Source: Morella rubra
Taxonomy: Eukaryota; Streptophyta; Magnoliopsida; Fagales; Myricaceae
Direction: 5' to 3'
Length of the DNA stretch: 64,000 bases
NCBI GenBank assembly: GCA_003952965.2
Contig: CM025852.1
Location: forward strand, 25,771,457 to 25,835,456
This document shows positions 25,143 through 35,073 of this stretch, in pieces. The notes below the pieces were generated by a model. That model was not told where the DNA came from. It saw nothing but the letters and a program-made list of their open reading frames with translations, and searched no databases. The position numbers and the translations under genes are program-made. Positions within the stretch are counted from its first letter, which is position 1; every line of letters starts with the position of its first letter.

Positions 25143-25226
25143 CCCTTCAGATAATAGTAAAACTTTATGAAATGACCAGTTTTACTAAACCTATAATTTC
25201 ATAAAGTTCTAATATTATCTGAAGGG
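25143..25226. repeat. Foldback in ABCG fragment 1, exon 2 derived
   Basis: Arms 25143-25173 and 25196-25226 match at 29 of 31 positions, with a 22-nt loop. They derive from the exon 2 codons for [11 protein letters not shown] (about 30515-30547 in the intact gene). Confidence 0.85.
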
Positions 25227-25235
25227 CCGGCCTTC

Positions 25236-26260
25236 TGTATCGGCATTCAAGAACAGGAATAGTGTGACAAATGGACCCAGGTTTTCAAGTCGCGTATGAC
25301 ATTTCCATCCACTAGCTAGGTTAAGTTGTAGCCTTTTTAACGTTGGAACATTAATTATATAAGCCTCCGGTGAGCTTTTAAAAGCTGTTAAATTATATGG
25401 AAGGTAGACTGCAGGGGACCAATTCCTGTGCTTGAGTCATTGGTGCTTATAAAACGCTCTTCATGATCTTGAACATATAGTCTAACTTCATTGTTTACAA
25501 GGATTTGGCATTCTTCGGCAATTTACTAAAATATTATGATTTGGGAAAAAATTTGCAAAACTAGAGCAAATTGGTATGATAAACACATAACAAGTTATGG
25601 CAGTATGAATCCAAAAACGGGAAACTGAGAAAGAACTGGGGAAGTAAATAAAGAGAGAAATTGCTCTATGAATTTTCTTTCATTACGGATTCGATCTTCT
25701 GACTTGGCCCTGACTATTGATTGACTAAACTTTTTCCCCTTAGTAAAAGATGAGGATAAAATCCTGGTTAAGCAAAGTCTGATATCTGCCTATTACGGTA
25801 ATCTCGCTGACAATATTATGAACGAGATTACACTTATAAGCAGATAACAGCTTTTCTTGATTAAGATTTGATCCCGATCTTTTACTAGAAGGGGAAAAAG
25901 TTCTTTATATGCAATTCTCTCTTGGTTAGCATGAGCTTTTTTGTGCAATTCATACCCCTCCAAGAATAAGACGGGCCTCCCAGTGCAGGTAACAACGTTC
26001 TTTTGCCACTCCCAAATGGCCTAACATGGCGAAAATTTCTTCGGGTTCGACCATACCTGTGACTCCTTTCAAGAACATCACTTTCTCCTCGGATCTTTCT
26101 TTTTTTACAAAGAAATTCCTTTTTCCTAGCCTTGATATTGTAGACAACCTCCTCAAACTGTTAATCAATCAAAACAAAGAAACGACTTTAGTAGATGTTT
26201 TTGATTCGATGGTTAAATCTCATAAAACTTAGCTTCTATTTATCTGCATCGACACATATA
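25236..26260 (-). pseudogene. ABCG pseudogene fragment 2 (3' flank joined to the P-loop part of exon 2)
   Basis: Begins with the same 3'-flank repeat as fragments 1 and 3 (TATCGGCATTCAAGAACAGG), passes a large foldback (25728-25902), then gives exon 2 5' sequence on the minus strand (25970-26160). The frame still reads ERSEEKVMFLKGVTGMVEP, but the Walker A GPSGSGKT has become GHLGVAKE, with an indel, so the ATPase site is destroyed. The upstream intron 1 end is still recognisable (26150-26200). Confidence 0.8.
25728..25902. repeat. Large foldback (about 80-bp arms) in ABCG fragment 2
   Basis: Arms 25728-25806 and 25823-25902 are imperfect reverse complements (roughly four of five bases by eye) with a 16-nt loop. 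The inner part of the arms derives from ABCG exon 3 (near 29570-29630), the outer part from the gene's 3' flank (phrase AGTAAAAGA). Confidence 0.8.
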
Positions 26261-26299
26261 TATTACAAGTACATAAGAAACAAGATCTATCTAAAGCGA

Positions 26300-26760
26300 G
26301 AACGTTGAATAAAAGAACAAGAGGATCAAATAACCATATTTATAAATTTCCTTTTTTGGTTATTTGATTTTTGCATAGGGTAATTAACTAATTGACATGT
26401 ATATATAAGAAAATTGGTTGGTTATGCTTGAAGATGCTCACCCGGCAAATATAAGTTGATTTGGTGAATGCCAAATCTGGTGTGGGATCCCGTGATTGTA
26501 ATTTGTATGTATCATCAACCTCATCTAGTTTTATTTGTAATTTCCATCCATATACGTTCGTTTATCAAATAAACCTTTTCTTTAGAGATGAGGTGTGTTC
26601 TTTCTGAAATCAAGAAGTACCATTAAAGTGAAAGAAAAACAGAGAACCCAAAATGTTGAAAACTGATCGCATGGTTAGGATTTTGATTATGATCATGTGG
26701 TGCCGAAAGTTGAGGAGGGAAATCCAATACACTGATCTTTGGTTAACTGAACAAGCAAAA
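26300..26760. repeat. Dispersed repeat, copy 1 (partner at 37590-38012)
   Basis: Shares long phrases with 37590-38012, including TTTTTGCATAGGGTAATTAA, CTGAAATCAAGAAGTA and AGAGAACCCAAAATGTTGAA, in the same orientation but with the segments partly permuted. No ORF; family unknown. It interrupts the ABCG fragment array. Confidence 0.65.
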
Positions 26761-26839
26761 AAAACGTTCCATATATGCTTGCACTTGCAAAGAAACGTGA
26801 AAAATTATCTCTTTTTTCCCCTTATAGTAAAAGACCTCC

Positions 26840-27990
26840 ATTGTTAACTGAGAAACATACAGAAAGTGTAGTGAAAGGCATGTACATATTCTTCAGTCAT
26901 GTACAGGCTCTCCTCATACTTCATGACTACGCTACCTTCTTTGTTACCCCAATCCGCATGAGGGCAATGTAGGCGATGAGCCGGAATCCTTCTAGCATTA
27001 TGCCTAAGGCGACGTACCCCGTGACTTGCCCGTCTAGGCCCACTTTCTTTATAGCTGGATATTCGCGAACAAGACAACAGCCACTAGATGCAGGAGCACA
27101 AGGATATGTGTCGCCCTCTTTGAATTGGGATCCTATCAAGAGCTTGTATGTATAATGGCTGATGGAGAAGTATTTGATCCATTCTAGTTAACTTCGAACG
27201 TAGAAGAAGTACAATTATATCTTCAACCCAGAAAAATGTACTCGCGCCCCAGCATGAGTTCTTTATGCAATTCTCTCTTGGTTAGCAGGAACTTTTTTGA
27301 GCAATGCGTACCCCACCAACAATATTAACACTATGCAAACAAACAGGATTTTAGTACTACATGAGACTTCTACGTCCCATTTCGAATGTGTTGTGAAAAG
27401 TCTGCAGAAGAAGCCTACCAAAGTTTGGGAATGTAAAGAGAACGAGCAATATTGGGAAGGGGAAGACTATATCGAAGCTGCAGGAAGGAAATAAAATCAT
27501 GTGAAAGATAAGACTGCATTACTATTGAGTAATTAGCATTTCCCAAGTTCTCTTGGAATTGCAAAAGCTTTCTAGGTTTCCTAGGCCTTCTGATCAGTCG
27601 CCCAAGGAAATCACCCAAGGAAATTTCCAACGTTTAGACCCTGCATTAGGAACACGCTTTTAGATCGGAGCTTGACAAGGACCAATCCAAGCACTGCAGA
27701 GAGATATCAACCAGTAAGAAGCGATTCATGCAATATTTATCAAATCAACTTCTGAAATGAAAGTCAATGTTAGTCCTACATACCATTGGCAAGATCTAAC
27801 AGATAATCTGCAAGATTCATGGCAACCGAAGGGGAATATCCGATGCTGGAAAAATATTTCATGGCTCCCGATCCTTTCCCAAAGTACAAATTAAGGCCGG
27901 CTCCCTTCAGATAATAGTAAAACTTTATGAAATTATACAGGAATAGTGTAATTTCATAAAGTTCTACTATTATCGGAAGGGCCGGCCTTC
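26840..27990 (-). pseudogene. ABCG pseudogene fragment 3 (exon 4 end, intron 2, exon 2 end)
   Basis: On the minus strand 27139-26930 preserves the C-terminal 70 residues of exon 4 without a stop ([12 protein letters not shown], ending [10 protein letters not shown] as in the intact gene), differing at only a few positions. Upstream, at about 27185, exon 4 is broken and joined to intron 2 sequence, then to the 3' end of exon 2, which stops in the same VLLLSEG codons as fragment 1. The near identity to the intact gene implies a recent origin. Confidence 0.85.
27893..27990. repeat. Near-perfect foldback, about 45-bp stem with 7-nt loop
   Basis: Core arms 27903-27938 and 27946-27981 agree at 33 of 36 positions; the loop is AGGAATA (27939-27945). 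Outer bases AAGGCCGGC pair with GCCGGCCTT, extending the stem. The arms encode, sense and antisense, the same exon 2 stretch as the foldback at 25143-25226. The phrase ACAGGAATAGTG in the loop recurs just downstream (about 28008-28019), a hint of template switching. Confidence 0.85.
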
Positions 27991-28558
27991 TGTATCGGCA
28001 TTCAAGAACAGGAATAGTGTGACAAATGGACCCAGGTTTTCAAGTCGGATATGGCATTTCCATCCACTAGCTGGGTTAAGTTGTAGCCTTTTTAACGTTG
28101 GAAAATTAATTATATAAGCCTCCGGTGAGCTTTTAAAAGCTGTTAAATTATATGGAAGGTAGACTGCAGGGGACCAATTCTCGTGCTTGAGTCATTGGTG
28201 CTTACAAAACGCGCTTCATGATCTTGAACATATGGTCTAACTTCATTGCTTACAAGGATTTGGCATTCGTCGACAATTGACTAAGATATTATCTAGGAAA
28301 AAATTTGCAAAAATAGAGCATGAGTTTTTTATGCAATTCTCTCTTGGTTAGCAGGAGCTTTTTTGTGTAATGCATACCCCTCCAACAATATTAACATTAT
28401 GCAAACAAACAGGGTATTATGCAAACAAACGCGAAAAATTCTCTCTTTTTGCCCTTTTACTAAAGACCTCGATTGATAACGGAGAAACATACAGAAAGTG
28501 TAGTGAAAGGCATGTACATATTCTTCAGTCATGTACAGGCTCTCCTCATATTTCATGA

Positions 28559-31514
28559 CTACGCTACCTTCTTTGTTACCCCAATCCGCATGAGGGCAAT
28601 GTAGGCGATGAACCGGAAACCTACTAGCATTATGCCTAAGGCGACGTACCCCATGACTTGCCCGTCTAGGCCCACTTTCTTTATAGCTGGATACTCGCGA
28701 ACAAGACAACAGCCACTAGGTGCAGGAGCACAAGGATATGTGTTGCTCTCCTTGAATTGTGATCCTATCAAGAGCTTGTATGTATAATGGCTGATAGAGA
28801 AGTATTTGATCCATTCTATGAAAGGAGGCACATGTTGAACATAGTATCCACCGGCTAGAAGGCAGGCCAACATGAGGACTGATCCAAGAGCAGTGGCAGA
28901 TTTCTGGTCCATTACAACGGCACCGAGTGCAAGGCCCAAACCTTGAACTACTAATACGCTATACAGTAAGACAAAAAGGCCAAGCAAAAAGTTGCCAGCC
29001 GTGGGTTTGAGGCCCGCCATCCAGTACGTGATGGTGAAAAAACCGGCGGGAAGGATGAGCTCCATTGGGAGGTCAGCAACGGTTCTTGACACAAAGTATG
29101 GCGCAAGCCTGTACATGCCTGAAGAACGTTCCTTTTCGAGCATCATGCGCTCTTGGGGAAAGGTGAAAATCGCTTGAAATAGAGGGAAGAAGCCCCAAAA
29201 TGCGGCTTGGAAGAAGAGCAGCCCAACCTGCATCATATGTACAGTCAAACAGAGTTGCAGGTCGTAGGAACGTGATTTATTTACATCTCCTATCACAATA
29301 AATTGAGAATGGATTTGTTACCTGGTCCTGTAGGTGGGAAATATCACATTGCCACCACAGTAGTCCCGAGAGAAAAGCTACCACGAGGACCTGACCAATC
29401 TTGAGTCCGGAGAAGGATTCGTGCTTTCTCTCTTTGACCCCTCTTCTAAACAACACACAGAATTGTTGCCACCAAGTTGTGGACCACTTTCCCGATTGCT
29501 TGTCCCCCAGTCCATCATAGTTTTGCCCGCTGCTAATTTCTTTTAACTCAGCCTTGATATTCTCTGCTAGATTATCCTTATATGCAGATAATAAATTTTG
29601 TTTAATAAAGATTTTATCCTGATCTGCTGTATCATCTGATGATATACCTGCAAAAATAAGTACCAATAAGATACAGAAAATGTTGTGGGCGGGTTCCATG
29701 GTCAAAGCACTGATAATGATAAGTAATATCTAATGCCAAAGCCCCTCGACAAATTTATAAGGAGTCTTTCACTATAATAAAATGGGAAACCTATTCGAAT
29801 TCGGTGCTTGTGTTTATTGAGCAAAAACTATGAGTAGCAAACCATATATGTTTATACAAATTACAAAGTATATCTAGTTAACTTTGAACGTAGAAGTGCC
29901 AATTATATCTTCAACCCAGAAATTAAAATGTACTTGGCCAGCATGAGTTCTTTATGCAATTCTCACTTGGTTAGCAGAAACTTTTTTGTGCAATGCATAC
30001 CCCTCCAACAATATTAACATTATGCAAACAAACAGAGTATTTCTACTACATAAGAGTTCTCCGTCCCATTTCGAATGTGTTGTGAAAAGTCTGCAGAAGA
30101 AGCCTGCCAAAGTTTGGTAATGTGAAGAGAACGAGCAATATTAAGACTGCATTACTATTGAGTAATAAACATTTCCCAAGTTCTCTTGGAATTGCAAAAG
30201 CTTTCTAAGGTTTCCTAGGCCTTCTCAGTCAACCAAGGAAATTTCCAACTTTTAGAGCCTGCTTTGGGAACATGCTTTTAGAACGGAGCTTGACAAAGAC
30301 CAATCCAAGCATTACAGAGAGATATCAACCGGGAAGAAGCGATACATGCAATACTTCTCGAATCAACTTCTGAAATGAAATTCAACATTAGTCCAACATA
30401 CCATTGGCAAGATCTAACAGATAATCTGCAGGATTCATGGCAACCGAGGGGGAATATCCGATGCTGGAAAAATATCTCAACGCTCCCGATCCTTTCCCAA
30501 AGTACAGAGGGCTCCCTTCGGATAATAGAAGAACTTTATGAAACACGTAAAATAGCCTACTCGAAGGCTGGTGTATGGTCATAACAATAGTTCTTCCTCC
30601 ATCAGCTAAATCCCGCAAAATTGATAGGATTCTTTGAGCCGTTGTTGAGTCAAGACCCGACGTGGGCTCGTCCAAAAGTAGCAGGCTGGGGTTTAGGAGC
30701 ATTTCTTGTCCTAAACTGACCCTCTTTCTCTCTCCCCCGGATATTCCCCTCAGTAGATAGCCTCCGATGATGCTATTCTTGCATCTGGTGAGATCAAGTT
30801 CTTCTATAACAGATTCGGCATGCTGGACTTTCTCGTCTTTCGTGAGGCTATTGGGTAGTCGGAGTAGAGAAGTGAACACCAGGGTTTCAGTCACGGTCAA
30901 GTGGGGGTAGAGAATATCATCTTGGGTGACAAATCCAGTGTTTCGCTTCATTGCGTTCGAGAACGGCTTACCATTGTAGGTTATGCATCCACCAAGTCGT
31001 CCACCAAGCCGGCCTCCCAGTGCAGTTAACAACGTTGTTTTGCCACTCCCAGATGGGCCTAACATAGCCAAAATTTCTCCGGGTTGCACGATACCTGTGA
31101 CACCTTTCAAGATCACTTTCTCCTCGGATCTTTCTTTTTTCCAAAGAAATCCCCTTTTCTCAGCCTTGATCTTGTAGACAACCTCCTCAAACTGTTAATC
31201 AATCAAAACAAAGAAATCATTTTAGTAGATGTTTTTGATACGTTAGTTAAATCTCATAACACTCAACTTCTATTTTTCTGCATTGACACATATCTATTAC
31301 AGAGTATACAAGAAACAAGATCTTTCTGAAGCGAGAGTCTTTGATCCAAGAACAAGAGGATTATGCATGGACGATCTTGGAAGCTATTCACACAAGAACC
31401 ACAACGTTGATCTTATTAATGTACCTTCAATGTTAAAGGAGCTTTGGCTTTCCTAAGGATGGCGGGCGCTTCCGTGTGTGTCTTCTTATTAGTTGGAGCC
31501 TCTATGTCCACCAT
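28559..31514 (-). CDS. ABCG (WBC) half-size ABC transporter, ABCG9/14/21/25-like group
   Basis: Four exons encoding 624 aa: 31514-31425, 31191-30402, 29647-29322 and 29227-28559, all GT/AG and in phase. The nucleotide-binding domain comes first: Walker A GPSGSGKT (75-82), Q-loop at Q120, signature [10 protein letters not shown] (178-187), Walker B LLLLDEP (200-206) and switch H237. The C-terminal half holds about six membrane segments, with [34 protein letters not shown] and [17 protein letters not shown], hallmarks of the plant ABCG9/14/21 subgroup. Half-transporters dimerise, usually in the plasma membrane; relatives move cytokinin, ABA or lipidic compounds, and the substrate here is not predictable. 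[11 protein letters not shown] stretch after Walker A may be a small internal duplication. The start is the only in-frame ATG before the conserved [11 protein letters not shown], giving a short N-terminus. It appears intact. Confidence 0.92.
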
Positions 31515-31680
31515 GGCTTCTCTGTCAGGATAGACAGGGTGTTTAAAGGTGGGTAGTCTGTAATTTGTGAGTCCGAAGAGTTGGAAACGAAGAGGAGAAA
31601 GGGTAACGAGGATATGGATCACGCGAGAGAGATGAGAGGAGGGTTTTTGGCTTCGTTCATCACCATTCTTAGACTCTTAA

Positions 31681-31688
31681 TATATATA
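31681..31688 (-). promoter_or_regulatory. Candidate TATA box of the ABCG gene
   Basis: Minus-strand CTATATATATTAAG lies about 170 bp upstream of the chosen ATG, which fits a TATA box with a leader of about 130 nt. Confidence 0.5.
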
Positions 31689-32612
31689 GGATCCTGGGAT
31701 GTGTTGGCTTCCAATTCTTGTTATAGCTAGATTTCCGCATTCACAGCTTTGTATCTCTTTTTCTGTTACAAATCAGTCCGCGTATACTCCTAGCTATTAA
31801 GATTATATTTCCTCCCTAAAAATACGGGTTTAGTTTTATTCTAAGACTTATAAGATCCTAATAAGTCCGTATAAAAGGTTTCATTCAATTACAGTTTTAA
31901 TGAGTTTGAGTCACTGATCAAGTTAGCTAAAAACAAAAATAAAGTAGTTCAACCATTATCGTGCACTACAAGAATTTTGGCTTGCAGCGACAAGAGGACA
32001 CGTCGCTGCAAGCACCAAAAGCGTCGTTACAGCAAATCTCACTGGAATGTAGCTCTTTAGCAACCTTCTATTTTGTGGTAAAAAGAGTTTTTTTTGGCTA
32101 CGAGATCCTATTTGTATTTGTTGGTGAAATTGTTTGTTGGGCTTTAATTATTTATAATGCTTTTTATTATTATTATTATTGTTTTGAGTATTATATTGAA
32201 TGCTCTGTTTTGATGATAGAAATTTGTTTAGAAATAGAGTATAGGCATGTTCGTTTTGAGAAAATTTAAAAATTTTAAAAATAGTATGAATATTTAGGTG
32301 ATGTTTGAATTTTATTAGCATGCGTATAAAAATTGTAAAAGTTGTTAAAGTTGTATATTGATGTGTGTAAAAAAGGTAATGATAACTTGTATTGGTATGT
32401 TGTAGGAATAATATTAAGAGTATAAATTTAAAAAATTAGATTTAAATTCTTATATTTTTAGGCAAACGAACATGTCCTGAGATTAAGAGAATATATGCAT
32501 TCATTAACTAGTCTTTACATCCGTGGGGAACAATTATTTAGAATCAGTTTCTGGTTTGACTCCTTCGACCTGCTAGCTTTTTCACTCCAACGGTGCACAA
32601 AAACACCCACCA

Positions 32613-33015
32613 TCATTGATTCAAAAATCCACTGAAGTGTTTGGAAACCTCTTCCACCCTGCTGTTACTCCTTGCCCAACGACTCATTCTGTTGTGCTCA
32701 AGCCCATCCGCAAGTTTTTTCTTTAACAAAGCAAGCTCCTTTCTCAGTTTCTGGGTATCTGATTCTTCTTGAGAATCCTCCAAAACCATGGCAATTTGAT
32801 TCGCACCCAAAAAGCTGCCCCCTTCATCCTCTGATTTTGAACTAGACTCCAGCACATCATTCCCAGCCGTTAGAAGCTGGGTTTCTGAAACTCTTAACCC
32901 AATAAACTGGGTTTTGGTCAACATTTGCAGACTTTAGTCCAATCTCCATTTTGCTCCCGCAAAACTCCAGCACGAGTTGATTCGGATCACTCACCTCAAT
33001 GAAATGGGTTTCCAT
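32613..33015 (-). pseudogene. Unidentified coding-like fragment with coiled coil, two overlapping frames
   Basis: From an ATG at 33015 one frame reads METHFIEVSDPNQLVLEFCG and stays open for about 52 codons. A second frame on the same strand then runs to 32613 (open from 32924) and contains an acidic serine-rich part followed by a heptad-like LRKELALLKKKLADGLE helix, ending SKHFSGFLNQ. The two halves would form one protein of about 130 aa if a single-base shift lay near 32900. A GC-richer leader-like region (33050-33250) lies upstream. I do not recognise the family. It may be a frameshifted pseudogene or a gene piece carried in the surrounding CACTA-like region. Confidence 0.4.
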
Positions 33016-33798
33016 GCCCATAAACAAGATGACAGAAAAAAGAAGGGGAAAGATACAGCAAGGATAGAAAAAAAGAAAGAAATAGATGGGAAGAGGGAAG
33101 ACAGGTCCGTCTGAGCTTAAACGCGCCTACACACGCCGAAAGAGACTGCAGCTCTGCATCCGCTGAGAGAGAACTGCGGTACCATTCCAAGTCTAAAAGT
33201 GCAGTTCTAAAAAACATGAGCGCTTCAGCGAAAATAGAGGAAATCAAGCACACTTTCAAATTTTTGTCTTCCCCCCCCCACCCTCCCAAAATCATGTTTT
33301 CCCTCGTTTTCCGCCGATTTTGAAATGTGGTACAAGTAATGCGACCGAATTTGTGTTGTTTGCTATTCCCACATTTTTTCTTCTTCTAAGCAGTAAGCTG
33401 CTATACATAAAAATCGTTATCTACCTTGAATCTTGTAACTCGGGGGTTCGATATTTACTTTCACATCTTTTATTTTTTAAAACTATCCTATTTATATATA
33501 TATTTTTTATTCTAAGTATTTTTAATGACAAAATTGGATCCATAGCTAATTTCAAAAGAAATGTCAAAACCGAATCTCGCACAAAAGAATTGGTTCACGA
33601 AAAGGCGAAGGCTTCAAAAAGACATGAAAAAGTGCCCGAATATGGTCTTCGCACAAAAAGACAACACTCATATCTCTAACATATAAAACCATATATTGTA
33701 TAAAGAGATTCAGATGCAGAGAAAAGACCATAAAAGAAAGACACTACCAATTTGTACACTGAGCATAACAGCAAAAAGGTCGCTCTGATACCACACGT

Positions 33799-34222
33799 TG
33801 AACATAAAATATTATTTTATTAGATATGCTTGAATCCGTACATAATCACAAACATGTGAATATAAAGAAATTGCACAGCGGAAAAATTTTATGGATTTAA
33901 CCTCCTGCCATTGATGCTCAAGCGTTGATGTAGATCTGAAATTGAATCTCAATTTCCCTTGTAACTCAGAGAAAAAAACTATCAGAGTAATAGCAAGAAA
34001 ATCTTCTAGCCTATAGCCTAACCTTAGGGTTTTGCCGTATTGTAGATGGAGTGAACAGGCCAAATATATAGGCTAGGCTAGGGATCCCTTGATAGGTAAT
34101 AAAAACCCTAGTTTAATCCTTCCATCAAGGATTAATTACATTTAGAATTTTGCCCAGCACCTAAATTAAAACCCTTATATCCTACGTATTATGTGGGCTA
34201 CATTTAATTAAATATTCTAACA
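33799..34222 (-). mobile_element. Copia-like LTR with tRNA-Met primer site
   Basis: Read on the minus strand, the segment starts TGTTAGAATATTTAATTA and ends ATGTTCA (TG...CA), followed five bases later by TGGTATCAGAGC (33793-33782), the primer-binding site complementary to initiator tRNA-Met. That is the standard end of a plant Copia 5' LTR. No gag-pol sequence follows to the left, so it is a relic or a truncated element, inserted inside the CACTA-like region. Confidence 0.7.
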
Positions 34223-34882
34223 GTTTTGATAAGAAACTTTGTTGCAATTTTTTCTTTTGGATGAGTATAGAATTTTACCCATTGTGGATTGCTCCTTACA
34301 AACTTATTGTCCTTTAATCCCGATTGGTTCAAGCATTATTTTATGCCCCTGACATATTTTATTAAATCCTGATCAGTTTTGGTCAGCATTAGCAGGAGAA
34401 TATGTTCGACCATGTTGCTGTCCTTTGACTACTAACTACTCAATTATAGGAAATAACTATCCATTCTGTGATTGGGAATTCAATGGTCATATAAAAACAC
34501 ACACCCACACAGACATATAACAGAGAGTTGAACTTTGGAACTGAGATTGAAATAGCTTTCTTATATTACAAAGTATATGCTTCTCTAAGTTTATATGCCT
34601 TTCATAAATTAATAAGCCATGTGCTGCTTGTGATTGGTTCATCAAAGAAAGGAGGTTGTTTTATGTAATGTGAAAGTGAGCTGTAATGGACTCAGGATGG
34701 GTCATTTATCAACCCATAGATGTTGGACAAATATTCTCTAGGCCAGTGGTAATGCTGCTGGATGCTCTCTAATTCACCCTGCACCTTCTCTAGGCCAATA
34801 CATTAATATTCATTCTCTCTTTTTGTGTTCCATTGCAAATGTGATCTGACTTTGAAATTCATACCCTGGATCTGTATTCCAG

Positions 34883-35073
34883 GGTATGGAAACATGTCAT
34901 CCAGAAAGGGGATAGTCATTGACGCCACTTGTGGCAATGGATATGATACCTTAGCAATGCTCAAAATGGTGGCTGATGAATCAGAAAGAGGATGTGTTTA
35001 TGCCATGGACATTCAGAAGGATGCTTTAGAAAACACTTACTCTTTGCTGGAAGAGTCACTCAATCCAACTGAG
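34883..35073 (+). pseudogene. Isolated exon of a YtqB/MnmM-type SAM-dependent methyltransferase
   Basis: The frame reads VIDATCGNGYDTLAMLKM (SAM-binding motif I, D-A-T-C-G-N-G), then YAMDIQKDAL, matching the plant homologues of bacterial YtqB/MnmM, which methylate a U34 modification of tRNA and are mostly chloroplast-predicted. The upstream codons VWKHVIQKGDS are in a different frame: about two bases are missing near 34915. The piece has an AG acceptor (34881-34882) and a GT donor (35074), so it is one exon. The other exons are absent. It is therefore a captured or orphaned, inactive gene fragment within the CACTA-like region. Confidence 0.75.

Larger units (their letters stand above)
23480..25235 (-). 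pseudogene. ABCG pseudogene fragment 1 (3' flank, exon 3 start, intron 2, exon 2 end)
   Basis: Colinear with parts of the intact ABCG gene at 28559-31514. The 3'-flank sequence (23505-24060) runs directly into the beginning of exon 3; a frame on the minus strand near 24150-24230 still shows ISSDD as in the gene's GISSDD. Intron 2 sequence follows (about 24270-25020), then the 3' end of exon 2, cut off in the codons for VLLLSEGS. Exons 1 and 4 and the core of exon 2 are missing, so it cannot encode a transporter. Foldbacks sit at both coding breakpoints (24119-24209 and 25143-25226). Confidence 0.8.

Noticed and set aside
24100..28000. CRISPR-like repeat array
   Set aside because: The repeats are rearranged gene fragments and hairpins of unequal size in plant DNA, without regular spacers.
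28329..28709. 126-aa minus-strand ORF at the ABCG 3' end
   Set aside because: It overlaps exon 4 in a different frame and extends into the 3' flank; no family signal.
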